Shown here piece after piece: positions 5,618 to 13,701 of a DNA stretch of 15,621 nucleotides. The position numbers and the translations under genes are program-made. The notes beneath the pieces were generated by a model that ran no database searches, had not been told where the DNA came from, and saw nothing but the letters and a program-made list of their open reading frames with translations. Origin of the DNA: Candidatus Bathyarchaeota archaeon. Lineage in GTDB: Archaea > Thermoproteota > Bathyarchaeia > 40CM-2-53-6. Where the stretch lies: positions 1 to 15,621 of the forward strand of contig VBBE01000150.1 of NCBI GenBank assembly GCA_005884605.1. Reading direction: 5' to 3'. Numbering within the stretch: position 1 is the first letter of the stretch; each line of letters starts with the position of its first letter.

Positions 5618-6691
5618 ATGAGCGAGTCAACAAACTCACCTTTGCTTCTGGACAAGATGGCAGAACGGTTCCGCTACTTTGCAGGCAAGATCTATGCGGA
5701 TCGATCACCGCTCTACACGAATCTCGCTCTAAGAGTTGCAGAGGACACCGAACTCCTCAGAATAGCAGCCAGTGCTCAAGAGAAAGCCGCCCTCCCCAAC
5801 CTATTCCTTGCCGCCGTACATCTCTTGCTGCTCAATGGCGAACACCACCAGCTCGCAGCCTTCTACCCCAGCCTCAACAACTCATCCCGGCAATATGATT
5901 ACGTGTACCCGTACTTCCGCAGCTTCGTCCTCGAGCACCCCGAAGAGATCCGCGAGATCATGATGACTCATTCTGTCCAGACGAACGAGGTCGGACGCTG
6001 CGCTGTGCTCGTTCCAGCCTTTGAACTCGTAGCGGCCCAAACTAAACGTCAACCGCTGACCATGATTGAGATTGGTTCCAGCGCTGGATTGACCTTGCTC
6101 TGGGATCGATACCACTACCGGTACAGAGAAGGCTTAGAGTGTGGAGACCCGAACTCACCGTTAAAGATCGAGTGCTCACTGCGCGGAGAAACGCGTCCTC
6201 CGATTCCTAGAGAATTGCCGAAGGTCGCCTCTCGCACAGGCATCGACCTTTCACCCATCGACGCCAACAACGCCGAAAACGTTCAATGGCTACGCGCTCT
6301 CGTTTGGCCTGACAACCAGAAACGAGCTAAACAACTGGAAGTTGCAATCCGCCTTGTCAAACAAGCTCCCCAAAGAATCATCACCGGAAACGCCCTGGAC
6401 CTCATACCAAACCTCATCGACAAAGTCCCTGACATAGCACCATTATGCGTCTACCATTCATTCACTCTTACCCTTGTCAGCGGGGAACCACGGGAGAAAC
6501 TGCACGCACTCCTAACAAAAGCATCCAAGAAGAGAGATCTGTTCCTCGTCTGGATAGAGTGGGTCAAGGACTCAGAAACCCCCTTCCTAGGTCTTGTGAA
6601 ATTCGGCAAAAGTACCAAGACCGAGAAAATCTTGGCCCGGTGCCACTCACACGGAGATTGGTTAGAGTGGCTGGCTGACCAATCACTGTAA
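5618..6691 (+). CDS. DUF2332 family protein, methyltransferase-like fold
   Basis: A 357-residue soluble protein that matches DUF2332 across its length. N-terminal helices (MAERFRYFAGKIYADRSPLY, residues 14-33) are followed by HLLLLNGEHHQLAAFYPSL. The key block is MIEIGSSAGLTLLWDRYHYRY (149-169), where EIGSSAGL resembles the glycine-rich SAM-binding loop of Rossmann methyltransferases. GIDLSPIDANN and VQWLRALVWPDNQKR (222-236) are also family signatures, and VYHSF occurs later on. The family is best known from actinobacteria and proteobacteria and has no established substrate. SAM binding is an inference from the motif. It ends 2 bases before the end of the convergent arginase-family gene and has its own candidate promoter. 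Presence in an archaeon may reflect transfer between domains. Confidence 0.88.
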   Translation: MSESTNSPLLLDKMAERFRYFAGKIYADRSPLYTNLALRVAEDTELLRIAASAQEKAALPNLFLAAVHLLLLNGEHHQLAAFYPSLNNSSRQYDYVYPYFRSFVLEHPEEIREIMMTHSVQTNEVGRCAVLVPAFELVAAQTKRQPLTMIEIGSSAGLTLLWDRYHYRYREGLECGDPNSPLKIECSLRGETRPPIPRELPKVASRTGIDLSPIDANNAENVQWLRALVWPDNQKRAKQLEVAIRLVKQAPQRIITGNALDLIPNLIDKVPDIAPLCVYHSFTLTLVSGEPREKLHALLTKASKKRDLFLVWIEWVKDSETPFLGLVKFGKSTKTEKILARCHSHGDWLEWLADQSL

Positions 6692-6693
6692 CG

Positions 6694-7578
6694 CTAGGCG
6701 TGGCTCATTAGTCGGGGAATAAGATTGAGAAGTAGGGACCGGCCTCGGCCTTCCTTGTCTAGTGTTGGTTTGTAAGCTGTTAGGTCGACGACTCTGAGCT
6801 TGCCAGTCGACTGTAACGCTTGGAAGATTTCGAGAACGTCATGGTCGGTCAATCCTCCCGGCTCTGGAAAATCGACACCCGGCATGATAGAGGGATCGAA
6901 AACGTCCACGTCCAAGTGGGCGACGATCCAATCTGATGAATCGCTCAAAAACCTAGCCATTTGCACTGCGATTTCTCCCAAGCCTCGTTTCTTTATCTCT
7001 TTGGCTGGGAAGAGCTTCACAGAGCTTTGGAGCGTTTCGTCCTCGCCGAGGTCGAGGGACCGCGAGCCAACATGGACGACCCGCTTCTCCTCCAACAGGG
7101 GTCTCTGAGATTCGATATCCTCGGGTAGTCTTGGGCCTCGGCCGCAGGCGATGGCTAGAGGCATGCCGCCGATAAAGCCCGACGGGCTAGTTTCAGGGAC
7201 GTTGAAGTCACCGTGAGCATCAAGCCAAACCATCCCTAGCTTTCCCTTGTAGACTGTCTTGAGGCCTGCAAGACTTCCGGGGACGAAGGCACAGTCCCCG
7301 CCAAGGCAGAAGGTAATCCTGGAAGGGTCGACTAGGCCTGTCAACTTGTCTTTGACTCTGCGAGTTCCTTCCGAGAACTCTTCAAAGTTTCTGAGGTTCT
7401 TAGGTCCATGGTCCCTCACGATGGAAGGGCAATCAACGTCTCCAAGATCGACGAGGTCGTTGTCCACCGACTTTATTCTTTGGACGACGCCTGCTTTCCT
7501 GAGATTGGAGACAGCGTCACCCATCGCACGATATTTTGCCAGGGTGTAGAACGGGATTCCGACGAATGTTACACCCAT
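6694..7578 (-). CDS. arginase/agmatinase-family ureohydrolase, divergent
   Basis: A 294-residue protein with the ureohydrolase fold. The Mn-binding motifs are present: WLDAHGDFN (Asp120, His122, Asp124) and HLDVDVFDP (Asp223, Asp225). The first ligand motif, normally GGDHS, reads GGDCA (Cys96), and the HGMP motif reads GGMPLA. This is a known variant seen in a branch of arginase-like proteins and means that the substrate is uncertain. It could be arginine, agmatine, another guanidino compound or formimidoyl glutamate. Family enzymes release urea or a related amide using a two-manganese site. The ATG at 7578 gives MGVTFVGIPF, a normal first strand. No clear TATA box was seen upstream. Convergent with the DUF2332 gene at its 3' end. 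No polyamine or arginine genes lie nearby. Confidence 0.88.
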   Translation of the reverse strand: MGVTFVGIPFYTLAKYRAMGDAVSNLRKAGVVQRIKSVDNDLVDLGDVDCPSIVRDHGPKNLRNFEEFSEGTRRVKDKLTGLVDPSRITFCLGGDCAFVPGSLAGLKTVYKGKLGMVWLDAHGDFNVPETSPSGFIGGMPLAIACGRGPRLPEDIESQRPLLEEKRVVHVGSRSLDLGEDETLQSSVKLFPAKEIKKRGLGEIAVQMARFLSDSSDWIVAHLDVDVFDPSIMPGVDFPEPGGLTDHDVLEIFQALQSTGKLRVVDLTAYKPTLDKEGRGRSLLLNLIPRLMSHA

Positions 7579-7686
7579 GATGATCTACCTACAACAGTTC
7601 TCTTTCCCGTGTTTTCAAGAAGGTTTCATTCTTCGGAATCATTCCGGACTGGATCTACATTTATTTCGATAGACACGTCGACCCAC

Positions 7687-7702
7687 AAGAGCTTAGGCTC
7701 TT
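7687..7702. terminator. hairpin in the 7579-7736 intergenic region
   Basis: AAGAGC (7687-7692) pairs perfectly with GCTCTT (7697-7702) around TTAG. It lies 35 bases past the stop codon of the large minus-strand surface protein gene. No T-tract follows on that strand, so its role as a terminator is uncertain. Confidence 0.3.
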
Positions 7703-7736
7703 CAGAAGTTGTGAACTTTCAAACGGAGGGAGTCTC

Positions 7737-10709
7737 CTAGGGGATCGGAAATTCGTCTTTTCGGCTGGTGAAGTATCCCTTTCTCCAGGCGAGAGCGATT
7801 ACTCCTAACGTGCCCACTGCACCAACGACACTTGTTGCTGTAATGACATTCCGTCCGTTGGCTTGGAGCCACGTTGGTTTGACCTCGAAGCTTGCATGAG
7901 CTGATCGGTCTGAGGATCCTGCTTGGTGGGCCTTGACGATTACCGCATAGGTCCCTATGGAACCGGAAGCCGGAACCACGTATGACGCTTTGTAGACGCC
8001 CGTCGTGACGAGGACGGCGTTCAGTGTGATGTTGGACCCGTTGGGCCTCACTAGAATCAGTTGCAGGCTGGTGACTGTTGTGAGTTGTCCATTGAGGTTT
8101 GTGGTGGCAAAGATGACGGCAGTGTCTCCTGGGAAGTATATGGTTCCCGAGCTGACAGACACAGTCAAGGTGCTGGGCTCTGGGAGAACGAGGAAGCTAT
8201 CTTGCACGTCCAGGCTCGAAGGAAACAGTTCCTTCGCATGGACCTGGTGAACGATCCCTGCTTGAGCATCTGGAATGTTGAAGGTGAAGTTGAACGAGCT
8301 TCCCTCGAGGAAGAAGAAACCTAGGAGCTGGTCGTCAAAAGTAATCTGGAGCTCGACAGGGACGAACACTCCTCTTTGAGATGGATTGAGAAATCCTGAC
8401 CCATGAACCGTGACTTGGGTTCCCACCGGTCCGCTCGTCGGACTGAGAGTTAGAACCGGAGGTGGTAGAACCGTTAGTTGAAGCTGGAAGGTGTGGACCA
8501 ATTCTCCACTTGTTCCCTTCATTGTTATCGTGTAATTTCCAGGAGGAGTCGACGCTACAGTCGAGATGGTTAGCTGTGAGGAGGATCTCCCTGTAGGCGC
8601 AAAAGTGATCTGGGTCGGGTTGAAGGAAAGGGTCGGCCCATTGTTCACAATGGGAGAGACTTGTCCGGTCAAAGTCACGGTCCCATTGAAGGAACTGATG
8701 CTGGGGCTGAAGAGTTGTACTCCCACGGACGTTGAGCCTCCTGCGAAGACAATATTCCCGCCGGGGGGTATGGAGATGAACAATTGGAAGTCAGGCTGGA
8801 TGACGACTTGAACGGTTAATGTGACGAAGTGGGATAGGGATCCGCTGGTCCCGCTGACCGTTACAAAATAGGTTCCGGGTGGACTGTTCCCTGCGCCCAC
8901 GATCAAGTTGGCATTTCCTGAAGAGTTCGCTGCCAAGTTGACCTGAGACTGATCGAAGGTCTCCGTGAGGAAACCCGTCGGCGTTGCTATAAGCGTAACA
9001 GTTCCGGAGAAGCCGTTAAGACTCGTCAGGGTGATCGTTGAAGCAGCGACGGCGAATGGATCATTGATCCCATTCGACTTGATGATAAGGAAAATCGGGT
9101 TAGCTGTGATCTGAAAGTCCCCGCTGGCTCCCGGGAGAATGATTGTTGCGTTGACCGAGTGCATGAGCAATCCACTGGTCGCCGTTATGGTCACAAGATA
9201 GGTGCCTGGTGGTGTTTGGAATGTCACGAGCGGGTCCAAACCGGTTGCGTTTTCCCCGTTTGGACCAAGCTTTAGCGCTAGTGATGAGTTCTCGAAGGGG
9301 GATGCGGAGGTCAGTCCGACAGCAAGGCCCGGAGGGCTTACACTAGCTTGCAGTCTGACTGCTCCGGTGAAGTTGTTGATGCTGTCGAGTGTGATTATGG
9401 GTGGGTGGAAAAAAGTGCTGTTGATCGGATTCGGTAGGATGAGTGTGTTCGGATTGGCTGAAATGGAGAAGTCAGGTAGACCGCCCCCTACCGTTATCGG
9501 TATCTGCAACGGTATGAAGAGGCCATCGCCGCTCGCGAGAGACCTAACAAGGTAGACACCATTGGCCGTAAAGCTGTTCGTCTGGACGTATACAAACGTG
9601 GAGAAGCTTCCTACTCCGAGGTTGCCTGTACCGTTGAACGCGGTGATAGTTGGAAAGTTTGGTCCTGTTGGCACCGTTGTAGTCACATCGACGAAGCCGG
9701 AGAATCCATTCACAGCATTTGTAATGAGTTGAACGGAGCCAGAATCCCCCGCGAGGAGACTCAAAGAGCTGGGGCTAGCCTCAAAAGTAAAGCCCGGAGC
9801 CACGGTTGCATTTGATTGCACGGTGACAGTGCCATGCACCCAAGGATGAATCGCGTCATAGTAGAAGTAGGTTCCAACGATATTGAACGCGAAGGTGAAG
9901 TTTGCACCAGAAGAAATAGGGCCTGAATCGAATGATGGTAGTGATGCCGCGTCGAGGAAGGGACACGCAACACTCGGAGGGCTGGTGGAAGGAGAGCACG
10001 ATGTGACGGTATGGATGACCGTGCCTGTATTGTCCCATTCTACCTTGCTGCCTACGATGACTGTCGATGACGCTGGATTGAACCGACAGGCTGAGACATT
10101 GAAAGAACAAACGGCGTCATCGATTATTGAAATAGGATAGTGCCAGAGACTTGTTCCAGTCACCATGAACGATATAGAGAATCCGGGCGAACTTTGGAGT
10201 ATCTGTAACTCGATTCCAGTAGACTTGTCGTAGAAGAGAACTTGGGAGGGACCGCTGAAGGGAGTGCCGGTAATGTTGACAACGTTGATCTGACGAGTGG
10301 CGCCGGCATAGGTTGCGGTTATCGTGTTGTTGAACGTCGGGGCCGATGGAGAGTTGACCAGGTGATCACCAGGCCCCAGATTAGCTGCGACGAGTGGTGG
10401 AAACTGTGTCAGGTTACCTATTCCAGAGTTGAGGTCTCCGCGGAATATTTGCGTCTGAATGTTTCCCCCGGAGACAAATGTCCCCTTCAGCGTCACATTA
10501 CTACCGGAGACTGCGGTCACTACAAGAATGATCCCGGTGATGTTGATGGCTGGGCCAACGAACTTGAAATTGCCATAATTCCACCAGTCGCCCACCTTCA
10601 CACCTGGAACGTAAGTGGTCGACGCGGAAACGGCGCCCGCATAACTAGGCACTGCGAGGGCGATCAAGGACGTTACGAGCAAGATATGGAATAGGACTGA
10701 AGGTTTCAT
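7737..10709 (-). CDS. large secreted surface protein with cupredoxin-like and Ig-like domains
   Basis: A 990-residue envelope protein. Start ATG 10709 gives a signal peptide (MKPSVLFHILLVTSLIALAV, cleavage near 26-30) and sits 8 bases from the expected TATA-directed start; the frame is open 20 codons upstream but would cross the promoter. Order: a beta-rich N-terminal domain (~32-190) with DWWNYG; a cupredoxin-like domain (~192-298) with His233 and His288, where the usual copper Cys and Met are Asp285 and Val291; four Ig-like modules at ~305-408, 412-527, 530-637 and 639-748 with NGFSGTVTL and PPGTYxVTVxGTSGxLxH signatures; an IPT/TIG-like domain ~750-842 (LSPTSGPVGTQVTVHGSGF); another beta domain ~845-943; and a C-terminal transmembrane anchor (~955-974) with a basic cytoplasmic end. 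Many N-x-S/T sequons suggest glycosylation. Probably an S-layer-associated or adhesive protein; ligand unknown. Confidence 0.85.
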   Translation of the reverse strand: MKPSVLFHILLVTSLIALAVPSYAGAVSASTTYVPGVKVGDWWNYGNFKFVGPAINITGIILVVTAVSGSNVTLKGTFVSGGNIQTQIFRGDLNSGIGNLTQFPPLVAANLGPGDHLVNSPSAPTFNNTITATYAGATRQINVVNITGTPFSGPSQVLFYDKSTGIELQILQSSPGFSISFMVTGTSLWHYPISIIDDAVCSFNVSACRFNPASSTVIVGSKVEWDNTGTVIHTVTSCSPSTSPPSVACPFLDAASLPSFDSGPISSGANFTFAFNIVGTYFYYDAIHPWVHGTVTVQSNATVAPGFTFEASPSSLSLLAGDSGSVQLITNAVNGFSGFVDVTTTVPTGPNFPTITAFNGTGNLGVGSFSTFVYVQTNSFTANGVYLVRSLASGDGLFIPLQIPITVGGGLPDFSISANPNTLILPNPINSTFFHPPIITLDSINNFTGAVRLQASVSPPGLAVGLTSASPFENSSLALKLGPNGENATGLDPLVTFQTPPGTYLVTITATSGLLMHSVNATIILPGASGDFQITANPIFLIIKSNGINDPFAVAASTITLTSLNGFSGTVTLIATPTGFLTETFDQSQVNLAANSSGNANLIVGAGNSPPGTYFVTVSGTSGSLSHFVTLTVQVVIQPDFQLFISIPPGGNIVFAGGSTSVGVQLFSPSISSFNGTVTLTGQVSPIVNNGPTLSFNPTQITFAPTGRSSSQLTISTVASTPPGNYTITMKGTSGELVHTFQLQLTVLPPPVLTLSPTSGPVGTQVTVHGSGFLNPSQRGVFVPVELQITFDDQLLGFFFLEGSSFNFTFNIPDAQAGIVHQVHAKELFPSSLDVQDSFLVLPEPSTLTVSVSSGTIYFPGDTAVIFATTNLNGQLTTVTSLQLILVRPNGSNITLNAVLVTTGVYKASYVVPASGSIGTYAVIVKAHQAGSSDRSAHASFEVKPTWLQANGRNVITATSVVGAVGTLGVIALAWRKGYFTSRKDEFPIP

Positions 10710-10737
10710 TGAAGGTGTTCGATCAATCGTGAGGTTT

Positions 10738-10747
10738 GCTATATACT
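10738..10747 (-). promoter_or_regulatory. TATA box of the large surface protein gene
   Basis: The minus strand reads AGTATATAGC with a TATATA core. It is centred 34 bases ahead of the ATG at 10709, predicting a leader of about 8 bases. It lies within what would otherwise be the first codons of an extended frame, so it fixes the start at 10709. Confidence 0.6.
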
Positions 10748-10953
10748 GTTCGGGATCTGTGCTGGGCAATTGGAAGAAATATCCAGCAATTGATTACAAG
10801 AGCGATCGAAAGATGTCCAGACCAGTCATGCCCAAGGCCGTCAAGGGAGGGCCCGTGAGGGCTTCATGGACGCTTTAGAGGCTGCAGATTAGTCTCGTCT
10901 GTCTCGGGGTCCCTTGCCACGTACTTGTTCGCGCGTTTCTGGGTGACGTGTTT

Positions 10954-10959
10954 CTTAAG
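10954..10959 (+). promoter_or_regulatory. candidate TATA element of the coiled-coil gene
   Basis: TTTCTTAAGG, with a CTTAAG core, lies 34-39 bases ahead of ATG 10993 and would give a leader of about 12 bases. The rest of the 10770-10950 interval shows G-rich sequence but no gene or clear repeat. Confidence 0.35.
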
Positions 10960-10992
10960 GCTGAGGACCTATGTGCGAAATGTTGACCGATA

Positions 10993-11550
10993 ATGCGCGA
11001 GACGATATTTGATGAGTCTTACAATGTGCGAGAAGTATTGGATGATGTCATCGAGAGGGTTGCCCTCCGCGAAAAGTTGTTAGGTACGGCGAAACAGTTT
11101 GCCGAGAAGAAGAGAGAAGACAAGTTCACCTTAGCCATCAAACAGTTTGAGAATCTCATGGTCGACTTTCTACGTCTCTACCAGCCTATCCTCGATAGGT
11201 TGCGTATCTATCGGGAAGGAATGCAGAAGGAGATTACAAGTCTGAGATCTTCACTCGCAACGGTCAACGGAATGCTCGAAGTCTCGAAGGGAATTGAAGG
11301 ACTGGCTCCCAGAATCCAGCAGTTGGAGGCGAATGGACAGGAGCTTGACGCTAATATCAATGAGAAAATGAAGATGGCGAACAAAATAGATGACCTGTTC
11401 AACAGAGTGCGGCCTTTCCAGACGGGAGGCGCAGGATCAATGGGTCGGGATTCGTTATCAGATGTCCTAGCAGGAATGCCTAAGGATCTCTTCCCGGAGG
11501 CATCTGAGCCAGCTAACGAAAAGACTCGAAAGACAGGCACCAGAAACTAA
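10993..11550 (+). CDS. coiled-coil protein of unknown function
   Basis: A 185-residue, strongly helical soluble protein from ATG 10993. Residues ~1-70 form charged helices (VREVLDDVIERVALREKLL, then FAEKKREDKFTLAIKQFENLMVDFL). Residues ~74-137 are a predicted coiled coil with heptad leucines and a switch around VNGMLEVSKGIEGLAPRIQQLEANGQELDANINEKM. The last 45 residues are a Gly/Ser/Pro-rich, probably disordered tail (GGAGSMGRDSLSDVL, then basic KTRKTGTRN). There are no membrane segments and no recognised catalytic motif. It lies 87 bases upstream of the GHKL ATPase gene on the same strand, so co-transcription is possible, and the pair may act together. The family is not recognised. Confidence 0.75.
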   Translation: MRETIFDESYNVREVLDDVIERVALREKLLGTAKQFAEKKREDKFTLAIKQFENLMVDFLRLYQPILDRLRIYREGMQKEITSLRSSLATVNGMLEVSKGIEGLAPRIQQLEANGQELDANINEKMKMANKIDDLFNRVRPFQTGGAGSMGRDSLSDVLAGMPKDLFPEASEPANEKTRKTGTRN

Positions 11551-11637
11551 GGCCCACTCACTTTCCCTTTCTTTGGCAATAACGGTTACAGCACTCCATT
11601 ATCCGGCCGACTTTCCATACGACAATCGACCGTACCT

Positions 11638-13152
11638 TTGGCGACGAGAAGACCAGTGTATTCAGCGAGAGCAGCGCACTCTGTAGTCGACGAAGATCTA
11701 CGGGTCTCTACACACAAGAGCATCATCAAGACCCTAGGACGACAATACTCAGATGCGACACAATTCTTCGTCGAGCTCGTCGTCAACTCGTGGATGTGGG
11801 GCGAGGCAACAAGGGTCGAGATCAAGATCTCAGACTCGGGTTCTCATATCGAATACGAGGAATGGGGTCACGGGATGGACCTCGATGGACTACGCGAATT
11901 CCTTACCAAGGGAAAAACAACCGGCGAGGGATTCTCCCCGAAATACAAGCGCCCGATACGAGAGTCGTATGGGATGGGCAGTCTCGCCTGGCTGACCCTA
12001 GGTCGCGAGCTAGAACTCCAAGTCCACAAGGGACGGTTCGATCGCACCATTATGCTGACGGAGAGCCTAATCGATCGACACTGGGCCCCCACGGACCAAT
12101 CCACCTGGAGACCCTTGCGAGTAATACAAGCTCCATTGGATCATGATGGTCTAAGGATCAGAATTCGTTCCTTGACAAAAAAAACTGACTCGGGAGAGGT
12201 CCGCAGAGCGCTACTGGCGAGAGCAAACGTTCTTGCTCTGCGCGGATACGGGCCCTTCGAAGTCTCTGTAAATGGCGAAGCGGTGAAGCCGGAAGAACTC
12301 CGTGGCGCAACCCTCCTCCCTGTTAACATCGCGACGGAATATGGGAAAATTACGGGCGAAGTATTGATCCTTCCAATCTCTAAGACACACGCTGGAATAT
12401 CCGAGGCAGGGATGAGTGTCCAGCAGAAGCACATCACGTGTCTACAGCACCAGTTCTTCGGCCTTGATCAGTATCGTATTCATGGGCTGAGCCGGATACA
12501 GGGCTGGGTTAACGCTGACTTCCTCCGTCGACTGCCCGGCGGTAACGAGTTCGAGCGAGACAGCGTGCAGTGGAGAGTGTTCGAGAAAGCTATGCGCGGC
12601 TTTGTCCGAAACAAGGTCTTGAAATTTCTCAGACAGACCGCAAGCCGCAGAGAACTTCGCAGCATACAATACCTCAACCGGGAGATTGCGGAGAGATTGC
12701 GACGTAGCATCCGCCGAAACATCGAGATACTCTCCAGAGCAATAGTCAAGGCGAAGACATCGTCAAAGCCAAGTCAGACTGCCCATCACGTAGTAAAGAA
12801 AGAGAACGGATCGGCGAACCGGAGGGATCGGAAGTCGAAATCTCATCCTCGAGACGCAACCCGTAGCGTCATCCATCTGAAAGATCAGGTCCTAGCCTTC
12901 GACATCGCGCACGGAGGGGATAGGGGCCAAGCCTATGTTGAAACTGACAAGAATGGTGCCCGAACTGTCTTCGTCAACATGGACCATCCAATGTGGAATG
13001 TCGAGGCGAGCATGACTCCGACAAAGCTCCGCTACTGTATCCGACAGATCCTTGAGCGATCAATTGCGGAGGATATTCTGCCAGCGAACCCTTCGACCCC
13101 AGAGGAAGCCTACTCGGTCCTGGACGCACTGTACAACGACGCCTTGGCCTAA
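11638..13152 (+). CDS. GHKL (Hsp90/MORC-like) ATPase
   Basis: A 504-residue protein starting at TTG 11638. The N-terminal ~25-130 is a GHKL ATP-binding domain. The N box is FVELVVNSWMWGEATRVEI (Glu46, Asn50). The G1 motif, usually DxGxGM, reads EWGHGM (75-80, Asp replaced by Glu75). A lid with KGKTTGEG (91-98) leads to the G2 box YGMGSLAW (111-118). Residues ~150-330 resemble the second, S5-like transducer domain of Hsp90/MutL/MORC proteins, with VNADFLRRLPGGNEFERDSVQW (291-312). Then comes a basic helical linker (~334-405, many Arg/Lys, possible nucleic acid binding) and a C-terminal part with VFVNMDHPMW (444-453). Prokaryotic MORC-like and related GHKL proteins often occur in DNA-manipulating or defence loci. 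A topoisomerase VI B role is unlikely given the missing linker helices and no A subunit. Flanked by helical proteins. Confidence 0.8.
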   Translation: MATRRPVYSARAAHSVVDEDLRVSTHKSIIKTLGRQYSDATQFFVELVVNSWMWGEATRVEIKISDSGSHIEYEEWGHGMDLDGLREFLTKGKTTGEGFSPKYKRPIRESYGMGSLAWLTLGRELELQVHKGRFDRTIMLTESLIDRHWAPTDQSTWRPLRVIQAPLDHDGLRIRIRSLTKKTDSGEVRRALLARANVLALRGYGPFEVSVNGEAVKPEELRGATLLPVNIATEYGKITGEVLILPISKTHAGISEAGMSVQQKHITCLQHQFFGLDQYRIHGLSRIQGWVNADFLRRLPGGNEFERDSVQWRVFEKAMRGFVRNKVLKFLRQTASRRELRSIQYLNREIAERLRRSIRRNIEILSRAIVKAKTSSKPSQTAHHVVKKENGSANRRDRKSKSHPRDATRSVIHLKDQVLAFDIAHGGDRGQAYVETDKNGARTVFVNMDHPMWNVEASMTPTKLRYCIRQILERSIAEDILPANPSTPEEAYSVLDALYNDALA

Positions 13153-13193
13153 ATGACTCAAAAGCCGATCCAGTACGATACCCCTCCATAGAA

Positions 13194-13201
13194 CTTTATA
13201 C
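13194..13201 (+). promoter_or_regulatory. TATA box of the 58-residue protein gene
   Basis: CTTTATAC is centred about 34 bases ahead of ATG 13232, predicting a leader of roughly 8 bases. This separates the small gene from the upstream ATPase gene as its own transcription unit. Confidence 0.55.
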
Positions 13202-13231
13202 TTGAGGGACGCGTAGCGAACCTCGGTAATC

Positions 13232-13408
13232 ATGCCTCAGAAGAATGAATCATCTCCGTCCTCTCTTGCAGAGGTCTTTGAGAAAATGGCTGAGAAGGAC
13301 TACGCCTTCAATTTCGATGTGACCATGGAGCTCGCAACATCATCGTTGCGAGTTGGAACTGTGAGGGTCCATGGTAAGGTCGAGTCCGCGGCTCTAAAGA
13401 AGAGATAG
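13232..13408 (+). CDS. 58-residue small protein, unknown
   Basis: A short gene starting MPQKNESSPSSLAEVFEKMAEKDYAF and ending AALKKR. A Ser-rich polar start leads to a short amphipathic helix (LAEVFEKMAEK) and then two strands (FNFDVTMELATSSLRVGTVRVHGKVES). The strand-rich half looks like a small beta unit of a DNA- or RNA-binding or dimerisation fold, with no cysteine. The well-placed TATA box and ordinary codon use support it as real. It lies 79 bases after the GHKL ATPase gene on the same strand. I do not recognise a family. Confidence 0.6.
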   Translation: MPQKNESSPSSLAEVFEKMAEKDYAFNFDVTMELATSSLRVGTVRVHGKVESAALKKR

Positions 13409-13440
13409 GATCGGTAACGAAGCCCGAATCTATCCCCGTA

Positions 13441-13602
13441 TCAGGGTGCGCCTTGTCCGAGCAAGGCTTCTTTCTCGCAATCATAGCACCTATAGGTTCG
13501 CTCTCTCATCCATTTGCCAGACGAGTCAAGGATCTGTTTGTCCTGGGTGTTGAGTTCGCTCGATTCGAACTGACCGCCGCACCTGTCGCAAACATGTTCC
13601 AC
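13441..13602 (-). CDS. zinc-ribbon microprotein
   Basis: A 53-residue protein with two knuckles: Cys5-x2-Cys8 (VCDRCGG) and Cys39-x2-Cys42 (RCYDCEK), separated by a polar linker of 30 residues. This is the layout of small archaeal zinc ribbons that bind nucleic acids or act as subunits of larger enzymes. I chose GTG 13602. The frame is open to 13626, and TTG 13614 would add four residues (MVIL); a TTTATGAG TATA-like element centred near 13640 would place transcription start at about 13614, so either start is possible. It is antiparallel between the 58-residue gene and the helical gene at 13702. No other domain is present. Confidence 0.65.
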   Translation of the reverse strand: MEHVCDRCGGQFESSELNTQDKQILDSSGKWMRERTYRCYDCEKEALLGQGAP

Positions 13603-13635
13603 TAAGATTACCAATTGATGGGCTAGCTATCGCTA

Positions 13636-13643
13636 CTCATAAA
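13636..13643 (-). promoter_or_regulatory. candidate TATA box of the zinc-ribbon gene
   Basis: The minus strand reads TTTATGAG, centred 26 bases ahead of the TTG at 13614 and 38 ahead of the GTG at 13602. It supports an expressed gene on this strand and predicts a leaderless or 12-base-leader transcript. Confidence 0.45.
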
Positions 13644-13701
13644 CAGTCGCCGCTAGACCCCGCAACACATTTACCGGGCGCGGTCTCTTTCAGAGACACC
13701 A

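Noticed and set aside
10242..10694. Long plus-strand open frame opposite the surface protein gene
   Set aside because: Antisense to a well-supported coding region, with erratic composition; the low stop frequency comes from the repetitive opposite strand.
10710..10769. 20-codon N-terminal extension of the large surface protein
   Set aside because: It contains the TATA box and would bury the signal peptide; start 10709 is preferred.
10813..10878. 21-codon ATG frame ahead of the coiled-coil gene
   Set aside because: Too short, no promoter or recognisable features; could easily occur by chance.
11638..13152. Topoisomerase VI B subunit
   Set aside because: The GHKL core fits, but the expected helix-two-turn-helix and paired A subunit are absent and the motifs are too divergent.
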